Shown: positions 32,737 to 44,282, counted from the stretch's first letter. The stretch: 64,000 nucleotides of DNA from Nothophaeocryptopus gaeumannii (GCA_031771865.1 JASISA010000025.1:2852001-2916000), one strand, 5' to 3'. The notes: generated by a model from the letters alone, not told the origin. Made by a program: numbers and translations.

Positions 32737-33615
32737 TCAAGCCTCATACCTCGTCTCTGTCCTGACAAGCTCTCTCGCCTCCCTCTCCTCATCCTTCTTC
32801 ATGCTCCTCCTAAGGCTTTCCTGTACCCTCTCCATCTCGCGCAGATTCCCAGACCGCTCACTTGGAGTCTCCTGGTACGGACTCAGACGACACTGGTCGC
32901 TCTCCGCGTGGAGCTCCCGCAAGTCATCCACTCCATCTTCTCTCCGGACCCTCTGTGCGAAGTCAACACTCTGTCGAGCCTGATTCCGGATGAACTCAAG
33001 CTCGCCTGCTGCCTCTTGACGCTGAAACACTCTCTGTTTCTCGTTCCGGCCTTCTGGCGATTTCTCCCGTGCATCGTCTTCGCCCTTGAGTTTCTCGACC
33101 CCAGCATCCATCTCTGCCAAACTCTTCTCACTTCGCTCGGCCGTTACTCCGTCACTCATCTCATCTCCCTTGGCATCTTCTCCTCCAACACGTAGCCCGT
33201 CTGTGACCATCTCGTCCTCGTCTTCGATATCTTCAATCTCGAGATCACCATCCATGAGGCCTTGCGTCACGAGATCGATATCTGTTGAATCCAATGAGTC
33301 TCCAGTGGCTTGCTGAGTGCGGTCTAAGACAGAGTCAGTTGAGACATAGCCGGAGAGGATGGCACCTGTGAGGATATCGCGGTCTGCTTGGGTCAAGGGC
33401 TGAGAGTCACGATCAATCTTAGCGCCAATTCCTGTAATATCGTCGCCACCGTTCTGATCTCGGTCTTGGTCTTCTTCACCTGGTGCCTGAGCCTGCAGTG
33501 CTTGTCTGTGGCCATGAAGTGCTGCAAGAGACCAGATCGATCCACCCATCGGAAGGCCGAAGCCGAGACTGTAGACGAGGACAGCTGTCTTGTCTGTTCC
33601 TACGATGGCTTGCAT
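32737..33615 (-). CDS. Hypothetical acidic, highly charged protein
   Basis: This single open frame of 292 residues starts MQAIVGTDKTAVLVYSLGFG, a mildly hydrophobic N-terminus that might anchor it in a membrane. An acidic region (~120-175, runs of Asp and Glu, EIEDIEDEDEM) and a C-terminal Arg/Glu-rich half that should form long helices or a coiled coil (ERVQESLRRSMKKDEEREAR) follow. I recognise no family. It converges with the HeLo-pseudokinase gene, leaving 306 bases between stops in which I see nothing. The opposite strand is also open in places, but the minus-strand composition is more protein-like. Confidence 0.5.
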   Translation of the reverse strand: MQAIVGTDKTAVLVYSLGFGLPMGGSIWSLAALHGHRQALQAQAPGEEDQDRDQNGGDDITGIGAKIDRDSQPLTQADRDILTGAILSGYVSTDSVLDRTQQATGDSLDSTDIDLVTQGLMDGDLEIEDIEDEDEMVTDGLRVGGEDAKGDEMSDGVTAERSEKSLAEMDAGVEKLKGEDDAREKSPEGRNEKQRVFQRQEAAGELEFIRNQARQSVDFAQRVRREDGVDDLRELHAESDQCRLSPYQETPSERSGNLREMERVQESLRRSMKKDEEREARELVRTETRYEA

Positions 33616-33766
33616 GTCCGAGGAATTCTTCGCTAAGTACTTGAAGCGTGAATGGCAATCTCCTAGAAGACTGGTGATAGACGACTGTTGAGAGACGACT
33701 GAAGTTCCAATATGTTCCTCGTCATATTCGTGATGTACATCGACAACGCCCTACAGCATAATTACA

Positions 33767-34804
33767 TTACATATCAAGCGGATCGTAAGCCTTACTTTTG
33801 CGCCCAACACCCGCTTCACACAGGGCAATATCGCCCTCAAGCTCATATATGGAACCTCTTGCCGCTTCCACGGGGTTTCCAAAGTCGGGCAGTTCCATCC
33901 TCTCGCCTCGGAGGCTGAGCTCTCTGGGTATTTGCAGCCCAGCCGGCATGCCTGATGTCGGCCGCCCAGGTAATTCTGCTTTGTCGTCTATGAAGCCAGC
34001 ACGCCCAATCTTCGAAGCTCGTGCAGAGGGTGAAGGAGGCTTCATTTGGCTGTGCCTTTGTATTTGTTGTTTCCGCTTCTTGTGTCGGTAGAAGACGTAT
34101 GCCCAGCCGAACAAGCTTGCAAGACCGATTATTGCGAGAAGTGCTCCTACTCCGATTGCGGCCTTCTCTCCTATGCTCATTCCATCTTCCTTTCCGCCGC
34201 CCCCGCCAGGTGGGGGTGATAGGGTCGCGGTCGCAGTCGCGGTTGTCGTGGCTGACGGATTCGCAGTGGCTGACGAGGAAGCAGAAGGTGTTGGGTTGAC
34301 ATTGTTGTTCAGCTGCGCTTCGGGTACATCGTTGGCTCCTTGAGCGGAGTTTGCGCCGTTCAAGAATGGGGCCTCGGTCGAACCATTCATGTTAATGAGT
34401 GTGAAGCGATTCGAGTAATTGATGACCTGGGAGTTGCCGTCCGTGGTATTGGAGGTCATCTTGAAGTAGAAGCCATTCTCAATGCTTTGCGCAATGTCTG
34501 CTGCAATCTCGTCCTTAACATTGCCGTCCGAGACGTGAGCACCCGGCCTTCCGATTGTCGCAATCGCAGTCGAGTCGTCCGCTTGATTCCCACCCACGAT
34601 GAGTTGTAGTACATATGTAGAGAGCTGGCTCATATCCGGATTCCCTCCCGCATCGGTCCAGCTGATGGTGATTTTCCCGGCAGGCAATGTTGCTCCCGCG
34701 CCTGGTGTTGTGAAAGAGACTCCGGTTGCGTAGCCATTGTGGGCCAGTAATGACAGTGTAAGGAGAAACAAGGAGACCAGGTCACGATGCCTGAATGGAC
34801 GCAT
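33767..34804 (-). CDS. Kre9/Knh1-like cell-surface protein with one transmembrane helix
   Basis: The 345-residue product has a signal peptide (LVSLFLLTLSLLAHNGYATG). An extracellular Ig-like domain follows, starting VSFTTPGAGATLPAGKITIS, the pattern of the Kre9/Knh1 N-terminal family involved in beta-1,6-glucan assembly. Next are a Ser/Thr/Ala-rich linker (~175-205), a transmembrane helix (AAIGVGALLAIIGLASLFGW, ~220-242) with a basic stop-transfer RHKKRKQQ, and an ~90-residue cytosolic tail. Classical Kre9 is soluble and lacks the helix, so this is a membrane-anchored relative that could report on the wall or tether to it. It is the first of several surface genes in this region. Confidence 0.82.
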   Translation of the reverse strand: MRPFRHRDLVSLFLLTLSLLAHNGYATGVSFTTPGAGATLPAGKITISWTDAGGNPDMSQLSTYVLQLIVGGNQADDSTAIATIGRPGAHVSDGNVKDEIAADIAQSIENGFYFKMTSNTTDGNSQVINYSNRFTLINMNGSTEAPFLNGANSAQGANDVPEAQLNNNVNPTPSASSSATANPSATTTATATATLSPPPGGGGGKEDGMSIGEKAAIGVGALLAIIGLASLFGWAYVFYRHKKRKQQIQRHSQMKPPSPSARASKIGRAGFIDDKAELPGRPTSGMPAGLQIPRELSLRGERMELPDFGNPVEAARGSIYELEGDIALCEAGVGRKSKAYDPLDM

Positions 34805-35413
34805 TCCGCATGGTGGTAGAGAACGTATATGCCAGTGAGAGGCGCGTGGTCGGGTAGGCAGTGGACAATTGCATTACCGTGCGATCATTGTACAGTGAAG
34901 AATCTCTACATAGGAGACGAGGTCGCGGAGAGAGGGAGTTGGGCGCATTGCGTGGACCTTGTGATGATCGTCACGCACGCACCGACCGACCAGGAACACA
35001 CTTTGCGCAATGAGGCTCGTGCCTGCTAAGAAATCGATCCCAATGCTCCGCCACGTACGCACCCCGATCCTCATTCGCCCACCCTGCCGTCTATGCAAAT
35101 GTCACATAAATACCTCAACCGCACCGAGGGACTTTATGGCCTTGAAATACGGAAGGATTGAACCGCGTACGGCACAGTTCGCAGGTCGCGATTCTTCAAA
35201 CTCGCGAGGCTCGCGTTCGTTAGGAGAGTCCCCTGCACGGCATCATACCACTTCTCCAGACGCGAACTTTTGCGATAGTCCTAAGTCCAGACCCAAAACT
35301 CCAGATTGTCGGCCTTGTCCACGGCGCTCAAGAAATCAGCATGGGAGACTCCCGCAGGATTGGCCAATGAGCGAGCGAAATACATACATCTGGACATTAT
35401 TGCTGCTACCTAT
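34805..35413. other. Intergenic, promoter of the Kre9-like gene
   Basis: I see no gene, RNA or repeat in these ~600 bases. They lie upstream of the Kre9-like gene and downstream of the aspartic-protease-like gene, both on the minus strand. Confidence 0.35.
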
Positions 35414-37344
35414 CTACCGTTTGACCGGGTTTACAGGTCCTCCGGCATCCAAAACCTCTCCTGCTACCTGATCATCGCCCTGAAGCTCCGAGACAGGTCT
35501 CAAGAGCTGCTCCGTCTTGCTCATTGTGGCCGACGACTGGCTCATGAAGCCCTGGTGCCTCTGTGGTGTTGAAGATACCTCACTCACAGGCCGACTAGGC
35601 TGGCCGAGCGGCAATGACCCAACCCGTTGATGACTGGAGCCGCCCTCGCTGGCCGGACTGATGGTCGAAGACTCTTGTGAGACGGTGCGCGAATGGCTCA
35701 AAGGCGTCTGCCCACTTGAGGGCGTCTGCTGCCCGGCTTCTGATTGTGCAGCCTCCAGCTCATGGCGCTCTTGAGTTTCACCTCTTACGGTAGTCGTTGC
35801 ATCGAGCTCGGATTTACTGGTCCCATCAGGCGCTTCGATCATCGCCGACCTGTTGTAGAATTCCCGGACTTCATCTTCAATTGTGGTCCCGCCAAGTGAG
35901 GAGCTCTTGGCTACAGTTGCCGACCAGCGGAGCTCGTTCTGGATACCTCGATACCATCTCCGCCAGAAGTAGAAGGCAACAGCGATCATCACCGTTCCAA
36001 GCACACCCATTGCGATGCCGACCTTGGCCCCAGTGCTAAGACCGGAGCTTCCTCCACGAACCGTGACGAGATTTGTTGCGGACTGCTGGCTCGGAAACGT
36101 TGCTTGCGAGATATGAAACTCCCTCTTGTCATAATCCACAGCCAGATACCTGGACGGCGCATCGTATCAGCGTGGTCATTCAAGAACGCACGGGAGCTGG
36201 ACTCACGCCTCCTGCAGAAACGTCCTCCCGAGGATCAAATTACTGTTATCGTTGGCTCGCTTCAAGGGAAAGTAGCGCATGGTGGTTTCGTTGTCCTGGA
36301 TCCCTGCCAGTGGGAAGCTCAGCTGGAGGTCGAACGCAGCGTACGGCAATTCAACATCTACCGTGGGAGCTGTTTCATTCTGGTCCGCAGCCAGAGTGAG
36401 CTTGACTGACTTGTTTTCTTCGAGAAGTCGCCGGCGGTGAGTGTCATTGACAACGTAGAAATCGCCTGTATCATTCCAATGGAGGCCAAATGCCACTTCG
36501 AACAACTGGCAAACTTCTATTGGCAGGTACATCTCTGGGATCATGGAATTGATGAAAGCCGTGAGTGGAGTCAGAGATGCTGGCGCGGCACCTCCTAACG
36601 AGATGGATTTAATGGTGACCAGGAGATCGCGTGTGCTATCAGCACCGAATGGCACCGTGAGAACGTTCTTCTCGTTGCCACGATGTGCATCATAGCCCCC
36701 AAACGTCAAGGAGGCGAAGACTGGCGGCTGCGCAATCCAATCAGCTTGCGATCACCACCTGAACTCAAATTTTCTTGACTGACATCTTTATAGTGCGCGC
36801 CTGCGTGATAGCCATAGTACTGACTTGTTCCACGGCTTTTCTGCAGTGCCTGGAGCGGTGTCTTATCTGTCTCATTGAAGCCAGCAACGTGCGAGGCCCA
36901 CGCGCTCAGGCCCAACATTCCTAAGAATGGGAACTTAGCCGCATACGCTGCTACCACCTGGTCTTCCACCTTCGGCGCATCGTCACAATTGCTGCCTAGA
37001 CAGACAGTATCATGCCCGACGATTGCGTTCCCGTGGTATCCCAAAGCGGCCTCGGATTCAGAGAAAGGCAGTTGGAAGTAGCTATCTCCATCGTGCGGCG
37101 TGATTGTTTTGAAGTTCTCAGACTTGTCTGGGTCGAAGGTCATGCCTCGGAGGTGTTTGCAGTTTGCTGGATCTGGCGGTACTGGGCAGCCTTGCGGGTG
37201 TACGACCCATACTGACGAGCCGGACGTCGCTGGAAGAACGTGGACGAGTTGCGCTGGCTTTCCGACTTCGATGACGAACGTCGACCAGTTGCCATCATTA
37301 CCCTCCCAGAACAAGCTGGGCCATACAGAAAACGCGTCTGGCAT
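35414..37344 (-). CDS. Membrane-anchored aspartic-protease-like protein without catalytic Asp
   Basis: Three exons (37344-36759, 36720-36207, 36149-35414) with introns of 38 and 57 nt give at least 611 residues in a consistent frame. The fold is pepsin-like: GKPAQLVHVLPATSGSSVWVV matches the first active-site strand, but the D-T-G is A-T-S. INSMIPEMYLPIEVCQLFE matches the second, but D-S-G is N-S-M. Both catalytic aspartates are thus gone. After the fold come a transmembrane helix (VGIAMGVLGTVMIAVAFYFW) and an ~180-residue Ser/Gln-rich cytosolic tail. This layout fits a sensor or binding protein rather than an enzyme. A signal peptide is expected, but an upstream exon carrying it could not be fixed; the frame is open back to ~37430 without an ATG. 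The 38-nt intron is short. Confidence 0.75.
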
Positions 37345-37430
37345 ATCTCCGGCGTTGCTGGAAAGATGGTATTCCGGAGGCTTCAGAGCGCAGGAAGGCT
37401 GCCTTGACGAGGTCGAGACAAAAATCCCGG

Positions 37431-38473
37431 GCTATCTTGTTCATGCATCGCGGAGCAAGACCTCATTACGGATCCGCATTCGTCTTCCGTACCTGATACA
37501 TTGCGAAAAGAGAATTCTGGATAGTGGGAGTGTAGTCGACGACCTATCATACTGCCAAGTCGAACATGGTATAATGCAACGAGCAAGGGCAGCTACAATA
37601 AACTTTAAAGCAATACCTTTCCGCTGACGACGCACACGAGATACCTCAGATGCTGTGACCCGCATGATTCATTGCTCTCGTCCAGACCCGAGCATCCACT
37701 TGCTTTCGATGAAGCCAGCGCTTTGGCAAAACCATTAGGAGCTCTGTGACGAATTCGAAGAGAACCCCTCAGCTCTTTACAGCGCACAACACTCTCAACC
37801 CGCTCCCAAGCTTGGCATGAACCACAGCTTAAAGCTTCCTCACGATGATTCGTTCGCGACGGGCCCTATGACATCCCGGTCATCGTTGACTACCAGGTCA
37901 GGCTCAACGCCGGCTGTGTACATGGACAGCTGATGTTGCGGACGCATATGTTCTGGACTGGAGGTGATTCTATTCGTAACAAGGTGTCTGCATATCGATC
38001 AATCACCAGCATGCGAGGAGGATCACCATAGTGCCTCGCTCGAGCATTCAATGACACGCCCTGAGCTGGACACTGAAGGCAGAACTCGGCTCTAGCATGG
38101 CGCAAGTCCGCCGTTCGAAAATGATGGACAGCTTGGACAGTACCCAGGCGTGGAATGGGTGCTCGAAATAGGCCTTGCATCCTGGACGCGGATCGTTCCA
38201 TGATGCGAGCACTTACGACAACTCATTGGACACATGGGTCTCCGGCCACTACACCATGCCGTGTGTCAAGACCACCCCTGGACCGATTTACCAGGGCAAC
38301 AGTTGCGTCTATTTTATGCTACAGAACTTGTCGTTCCTGCGTACAAGAGCAGCAGGGCAGCTATCGGTCGACGATAGAATACACAGAAAACAAAGCTGCA
38401 ACTCCTCGAAGGCGGCGAGCCTCAATCTCACACTCTGTCGTTGTCCTCACCCTAGTCATTCGCTCCAGCCTCC
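37431..38473. other. Intergenic region, possible 5' exon of the protease-like gene
   Basis: About 1 kb without a gene I can support. The missing signal-peptide exon of the minus-strand protease-like protein should lie near its right-hand flank, in roughly 37430-37750, where a short hydrophobic segment (LKFIVAALARCI) is visible on the minus strand; no splice join was convincing. The right part is the promoter of the GPI protein. Confidence 0.3.
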
Positions 38474-40570
38474 ATGAGAATCACTTTCCTTCTTCTTGTC
38501 GCTGCTCTATCGCACGCTGTGGTGATAGGCGGCGAGGAAGGTCCAGGAGCTCAGAATCAAGAACAGCCTCAACAGTACAAGACATGGGTGAACAACGAGA
38601 CTACGGTATCACAATGGACGACAGTCTGGAATAAGCCTTGCACAGAATACAGCACCTACAACATACCTCCGCAGACATCCACATACCAGGCGCCTACGAC
38701 GTATGTCATACCAGGGAAAGACATCACAATAACAGAACACATCTCCGTGACACAGACGTTGCCTGGAACAACGTCTATCTCAACATCGATATACATAACT
38801 GAGACTACAGAGATCTTGTCAACGACTGTGTATGTTCCAACGACGTACACATCCCTGCTCACAATCCTGTCAAAGACTACGGCCACAGAGATCTCGATAT
38901 CAACCAAAGAGACGACGAAACTCCAGAAGGTCACGCTAGCTCCGAAGATAGTGTCTCTTCCTGGCAAGACTGAGACGATGATCTCGGTTTCCATTGAGCC
39001 AACTACATATCGCGAGAGCGTGACGCTACCGGCCACGACAGTCACCAGCCCAGGAGAGACGATCAACCCAGTAATTCCACCTCCCGTGACCGTCACCAAA
39101 GCAGAGCCACTGAGCCAAGCTCATGTGCAGCCGACCTCGAAGTCGACATGCTCCGCTGCTGGGCCAGATCCGACTCCGTATGCAGCTGCATGTGGTGGCA
39201 AGAATTGCTCTATTGAATTCCAAGAAGGCGCCGCCGTTCACTGGGCTCCGCTACCAGACTCCCCGCCTCTGGTTACTGTGTTTGTAATCGAGCATCCGGA
39301 GGCGAGACAGACATGCTACTCAACATCATGCAACACTGAGGTCTTCGCCAAGAGCTACAAGACCAGCCTTGCTGGCTGTGCTCGGCCGCCGTGTCCGACT
39401 AATACGGTTAATAGAGATTGCGAGATCGTGGTTGGGCCTATCGTGCTTCCGGACGACTCTACCACATCCGTTACGCAGAAAAGACCATCTGGATGGAATC
39501 TGAACCTCGGGCCTACGGCTACCGCGAACAATATTGGGAGGTGTGGTCCTCAAGGAGAGGAGTGTATCACCGCTGCGCCAAAAACGCTGAGTACGCCGCT
39601 TGTCTACACAGGTGAAGTCAGCAGTGCCACAATACAGGTCTATGGTGCTGTCTCGACTGGCTTCTTGCTGCCGCAATTAGGCGACTATTTCCCACCTGGG
39701 GATCTTTTTGGGGAATGCACCACGGCTGTTTTGAGGACGGATTATGCTAGCGCTCGCTTGATGGCGAGAGAGCAGCATCCTGACTCGAAACTGTTTACGT
39801 GGAAAGGGGCTCCGACGTTGACGGCAACCAGCACGATACGTGCGAATACGGCGGCTTCAGTCGAAGTGGGCAAGACAAGCAACACACCTATTGCTCGTCC
39901 ACCTGTGACTGCTCCGTCTTCTCCGGAGCATATACCGCCTTCAGCGAGGCCCCAAGAGTCTTCTGAACCTCCAACATCAATTGCGCAACAGTCTTCTCCG
40001 CCTCGTCCGCCGTCGGCAGCCGCAATAATTGTATCGGTTCTTCTCTCGGAAGGCCATGCTTCCACTTCGGACTCAACACCGCCTTCGAACACCCACGTCA
40101 CACCCCAGAATTCCATCGCGCCAGTCTCATCAATCGAGACTCAAAACCCTCCTGCGGCTACGGTTCCCTCGCAAGCCACCACAACAGAACCGCCTCCCTT
40201 CAGCGGCAATGCACTCCCTTCTACGAGCACAGGTATGGGTATTCCACCAGCCCCCGTCAGCGGAATTTCTGGGACAGTCACCATCACGCAGACAATCACC
40301 GTGGCGGCCAATGCCTCTTCGATCCTCAGCGAGGTCTCTGCCCTTGGAACAGAGATCTGCACGGCTACTGGAGCAGGTAATGTGGGAGACTACATTGCAA
40401 GTGCATTGGGGATCACGACGACGCCAGGCGGCGGACACGAGGCCGGGACAACGGGCTCTGGGAATGCTACGAGTACCGTATCGGCCACGAGCGATGGTGA
40501 GACAGGCATGCTGCCGACAAGAGTGATGGTTTGGGTTGCTTCCTTTGTCATGGCAGTGATGGTATTGTGA
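38474..40570 (+). CDS. GPI-type Ser/Thr-rich cell-wall mannoprotein (adhesin-like)
   Basis: This single exon encodes 698 residues. A signal peptide (RITFLLLVAALSHAVVI) leads into a Thr/Ser-rich region with many repeats of the type TTTYVP/TEISISTKETTK, a Cys-containing middle domain (TCSAAGPDPTPYAAACGGKN, and further cysteines near 290-330), a long Pro/Ser/Thr stalk, and a hydrophobic C-terminus (RVMVWVASFVMAVMVL) preceded by small residues, as expected for GPI attachment. Such proteins coat the hyphal or spore wall and may act in adhesion. No catalytic domain is seen. The Cys-rich middle domain is not one I can name. Confidence 0.75.
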   Translation: MRITFLLLVAALSHAVVIGGEEGPGAQNQEQPQQYKTWVNNETTVSQWTTVWNKPCTEYSTYNIPPQTSTYQAPTTYVIPGKDITITEHISVTQTLPGTTSISTSIYITETTEILSTTVYVPTTYTSLLTILSKTTATEISISTKETTKLQKVTLAPKIVSLPGKTETMISVSIEPTTYRESVTLPATTVTSPGETINPVIPPPVTVTKAEPLSQAHVQPTSKSTCSAAGPDPTPYAAACGGKNCSIEFQEGAAVHWAPLPDSPPLVTVFVIEHPEARQTCYSTSCNTEVFAKSYKTSLAGCARPPCPTNTVNRDCEIVVGPIVLPDDSTTSVTQKRPSGWNLNLGPTATANNIGRCGPQGEECITAAPKTLSTPLVYTGEVSSATIQVYGAVSTGFLLPQLGDYFPPGDLFGECTTAVLRTDYASARLMAREQHPDSKLFTWKGAPTLTATSTIRANTAASVEVGKTSNTPIARPPVTAPSSPEHIPPSARPQESSEPPTSIAQQSSPPRPPSAAAIIVSVLLSEGHASTSDSTPPSNTHVTPQNSIAPVSSIETQNPPAATVPSQATTTEPPPFSGNALPSTSTGMGIPPAPVSGISGTVTITQTITVAANASSILSEVSALGTEICTATGAGNVGDYIASALGITTTPGGGHEAGTTGSGNATSTVSATSDGETGMLPTRVMVWVASFVMAVMVL

Positions 40571-40960
40571 TCAGGCTGCTGAAATGCATGGTAGTACTTA
40601 TTAATGTCTAATCTTCTTTGTAGATATGTTTGCATCGGTAATGGATGATGGAACAGTTCACGGAGCAATCAGAGTATGCAAGACTAGTACAGAAGGTCGA
40701 ATAATGAATATAGCTTGCTTATGGGAACGAATACAAGGCCGACTGTCGTGATGAAGAGAATGCTGACGTACGTAGGTCGGCAGCAGACATGAAACCTCCT
40801 GTCAAATGACTATAAACAGCGTCTGGCGTCCTTACTACTAGAGTCGATCCAAGATCAATTGAAAGAGACACAACATCAGGCACACCACCAGAACAACACC
40901 TCATAGATCGTACAGCACTCACAGTCCCAATCACAAACGACGAAGACACTAGCAAACGAC

Positions 40961-41128
40961 ATGCACATTCTGCTCATCATCATCATTCTCCTCGGCTTCG
41001 TACTCGCCGTCCTTCTGACCCTCAGCGTCTACATCTACATCTACATCAGATCGAACACACCTCCAAGCCTGATGTTCGTCCGGAGTCCTCCGACGTCGCA
41101 ATCCCCCAAAAGCAAGAAAACTTCCTGA
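40961..41128 (+). CDS. Putative 55-residue single-pass membrane peptide
   Basis: An ATG at 40961 opens a 55-codon frame beginning MHILLIIIILLGFVLAVLLT, a strong transmembrane helix, followed by a short basic tail ending KSKKTS. A protein this short could arise by chance from CTC/ATC-rich DNA, and the opposite strand also holds an open frame (40949-41152) with an acidic tail. There is no family match to offer. It lies between the GPI protein and the peptidase. Confidence 0.3.
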   Translation: MHILLIIIILLGFVLAVLLTLSVYIYIYIRSNTPPSLMFVRSPPTSQSPKSKKTS

Positions 41129-42048
41129 GTCTTGCTGCTGAGCGGCTGCCACGACAAAGCTGCTTCGAACGGATATGAAGGCAAAAGCGAATGACGTTTT
41201 CGGAAGCAGTCACGCTGTTGGAAAATGTCCGGGCAGTCTGGAAGGTTGTTGAGCGGAGGATGCTGGCCAGATCGTGGGGAGAGAGAGTATATCAGCGGAG
41301 GAGGACAAGCCAGTGGATGAGGATAGTGATGTTGTTGAAAGACGGTTTTGGGGGGTTCTCGGATTTTAGGAGGAATTGACGACTGTGTTCAGATGAGTAT
41401 CGACCGCAAATCAGTCAGCCTCAACTTACTCTTCTCAGACCAGCCACCCCCAATTCCTCTTCTCAGACCAAGCATATGGAAAGAACAAAAAAGAGACAAC
41501 GACCCTTGCCACAACGGCCGGCCAATTTCGTATTGAGCCTCCTCTCCTCCTTCTCCTCCTCCCCCTCCTCTTGGCGATGTTTTACCCTTCTCTTTTTGTA
41601 CAATTACTGGATCGAGGACTTGCTGCTACCTCGCCTTTCACACGCCATTTCAGCGCGCTAGCCGCTGTGACAAGGATGATAGCCCAGTGTGAGGGAGTTT
41701 GTAAGGGTATGTATAGGTGATATACGTTTGAAGGCAAATACGGAGAGGGCCGCGTGAGTGAGCGGAGGCGCTTGCTGTTGTGATTCTTTATGATTGGACT
41801 CTCCACAAATGTGCCGAGCGCGAGCAAGGGGGCATGGATTTCATGGAGCGTAGGAGTTTGGACAATCTCAGCTGTCTGGAAAGGACATGAAGAGGTCTTC
41901 TTTTGCCTTTTTAAGTGCCTTCGTGCTTCGCAAGCGCTGGGCTGGAATTCTGAGACTAAGATGTACAAACTCTCCATTGCGTTATTTCCTCTTTACCGGT
42001 CCCTCCAATTCTCAGATGTCTCGGTCACATTTCAGTCCCTTCCATTTC
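41129..42048. other. Intergenic, with CT-rich tract
   Basis: No gene is supported. A plus-strand tract rich in CTC and CCT (about 41537-41575) is low complexity and could make a chance frame. The right end is the 3' flank of the peptidase gene. Confidence 0.35.
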
Positions 42049-44282
42049 CTAGCGTAAAGTCATGAACAGCTTCAACATCTTTGGATAATTTGGTGTCCCC
42101 AGCCCAGTGACAGGATCCCATCCTTTGCTCGCCTGGAATCCTGACGACTTGCAATTAGGGTTGGAGCCATTGGTGATGTCGTTCAAAACATTCGGGTGCG
42201 AGTACAGAACTGGATTGACAAAGCCGACAGGACCTTTGCCGACGGCAGTACGCTCTTCGTTGATGAGATTGATGATCGATGCGAATATTGGAGTAGCAAG
42301 ACTGGTGCCAAAGCCAGTTTGGATGTGGAGGTTGATGTAGAAGGGTTGCCAAGCGCCGTTCGCTGATACCTGAACCTCCTCCATTATCAGTATTGCCTGA
42401 GGTTGTGCACATTACAGAGTACTTACGTCTGGATAGCCTCTACCAGCTCGGTTAAACACTCCATCCTTCTCTCCGATATTCGACGCTTGCTCGTTCGCCA
42501 CGTAGCTCGGCAAGCTCTTGTGTGTCTTGAGATACTTCGAAACGGCTTTGGCTTGGTAGGTGGGAGGCTTGAAGAAGTTCGAGAAGCCACCACCGGACAG
42601 ATAGACAGCTTCGCCAGGTGGGACGTCAGAGCCCAGAGCGGTCGTATTGACTTCCATTGCGCTTTCCGAGTCCAGAACCGTCTCGTTTGGATAGAGCATT
42701 GTCGCACCGACTGAAGTGATGTATGGACAGGACGACAGAGCATCTGGATTAAACATCGTGCCTGAAATAGTATTAACATCAAGCCGTCTGCCATTCACGA
42801 CCATAAGGAATTTTGCCGAGAAAACAGTAGAGATTGATGGTAGGAACTCACCTTGATCACCCAGACATCCAAACTCGTCCGCATTCTGGTTCGGGAAGCC
42901 AGCAACACCATAGTCGCCGCTAGCCACGAAGATGGAATGACCTTGGAGCCCAAGCTTCATGAATTCGCTGCACTGTCGTTGCATGTAGCGTTTTGGCAAA
43001 TTGTGTTCTGCCACACCGTAGGAGATGCTCAAGACCCTCGTGAGCTTGTAAAGGCCACACATTCGTCCACCTTTGTAGCCGTCAGGTAGAGGGTCAGGAT
43101 AGGTGGCGTCGATTTCTATAGAGTACGACGAGCTTAGTACTGGTTAGGTAGTCTGAGGATCGTGTACTTACGAGAACTATCGCCTCTAATGCCGAACGCA
43201 GTCCGGTTGCAGTAGCTACCATCGACACTATCCAGAAAAGTATCGAAGTATCCCCACTTATTGAAGTCCCCTCTCGAGTTAGGTGTGTCGTCAACTTGAT
43301 ATACAGTGACGTTCTGTGGGTATATCAAGGAAAATGCAAGACTAATGTCGGTGTTTGACTCGCCCATGTTGGCATCATCATCTGGAGCAACCGGAGCAAT
43401 TCCACCATTGACCGAGTTGACCTTTGGAACTGTTCCGTTTGGAACCCAGGAGGCAAATCTTCCCCAATAGAGCTGAAGGTCCTCAACAGCAAAGGCATCG
43501 TAAGTCGCGTAAATTCCCATCACATTGAGGGGATTGCTACGTCGAGCGTCAGGAATATCGTATAGCGCTTTGAGACAGGTAGTTGTCATGACGTTGTTGC
43601 AATTCTGCAGACTGGCAGGAAGCTGCTCTGCCTCTGGAGGCTTTTTCGCATGGTGATTTGGATCGACTTTGGGACACGGCTTGGGGCGTTGGTGATGGTC
43701 CTGGCTCTTTCGGTCCTGTCCACGAGTTTCCAGCGTTCGCTTCTTGAGCGGTGCAGATAACACCACTCCTGGCTTGACGAAGTCTACATGCGGCGAGACA
43801 TGTTCCGGTAGATGGTACTCGTCGCAGCCGATCCTGATCTCGGACGAGAATTCGTGCTCGTGGTATTCCGTTGAGAGAAGCTGCTCGGCCTTCCCAGCTG
43901 GGAGATCGACCGCAAGCCAGCCCTTGTTTTCGTAATGGAGAATCGACTCTTCTACGACTCCAGAGTCCAACAGCCAGTTTCTGACAGTGTCGATCGTTTC
44001 GTTCGAAGGCGAGAAGATCTTGTTCACTTCAGCGGCAGACAGGTGCTGGCCGTATTTTGTCGAAGTGGGATGAGAGACTTCCAGAAGGCGGTCGTCGGCT
44101 GTATCAAGATTGCTTTGCGTGAGGGCGATTCGTAAAGGTATGATGGAGTCGGGGCCGACACGGGTGCTGGTAGACGAGCGGAGTGGCGTATCCCGCTTTT
44201 CGTGAAGCACGCTCCCGCCTGTCGTTGGCAGTGTGCACAGAAAGGCGAGTGCAACTACGGCAACGACCTTGAAAACGGCCAT
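42049..44282 (-). CDS. Secreted tripeptidyl peptidase, sedolisin family (S53)
   Basis: Four exons (44282-43172, 43115-42852, 42761-42427, 42369-42049) with introns of 56, 90 and 57 nt encode 676 residues. A signal peptide (FKVVAVVALAFLCTLPTTGG) precedes a pro-domain (IALTQSNLDTADDRLLEVSH, STKYGQHLS) that blocks the enzyme until acid maturation. In the catalytic domain the Glu and Asp of the triad sit in ESNTD (near residue 310), SVGATMLYP is a family landmark, and the nucleophile Ser is in GTSLATPIFASI. GWDPVTGLGTPNY near the end is the calcium-site region. The enzyme removes tripeptides at acidic pH outside the cell. A charged insert (QDHHQRPKPCPKVDPNHHAK) marks the pro/mature border. The second intron was hidden in an open frame and is inferred from its GTGAGT...TTTCAG ends. 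Confidence 0.9.

Noticed and set aside
32710..33195. Plus-strand frames opposite the acidic hypothetical protein
   Set aside because: Leu/Pro/Ser-rich shadows; the minus strand gives one long frame of charged helices.
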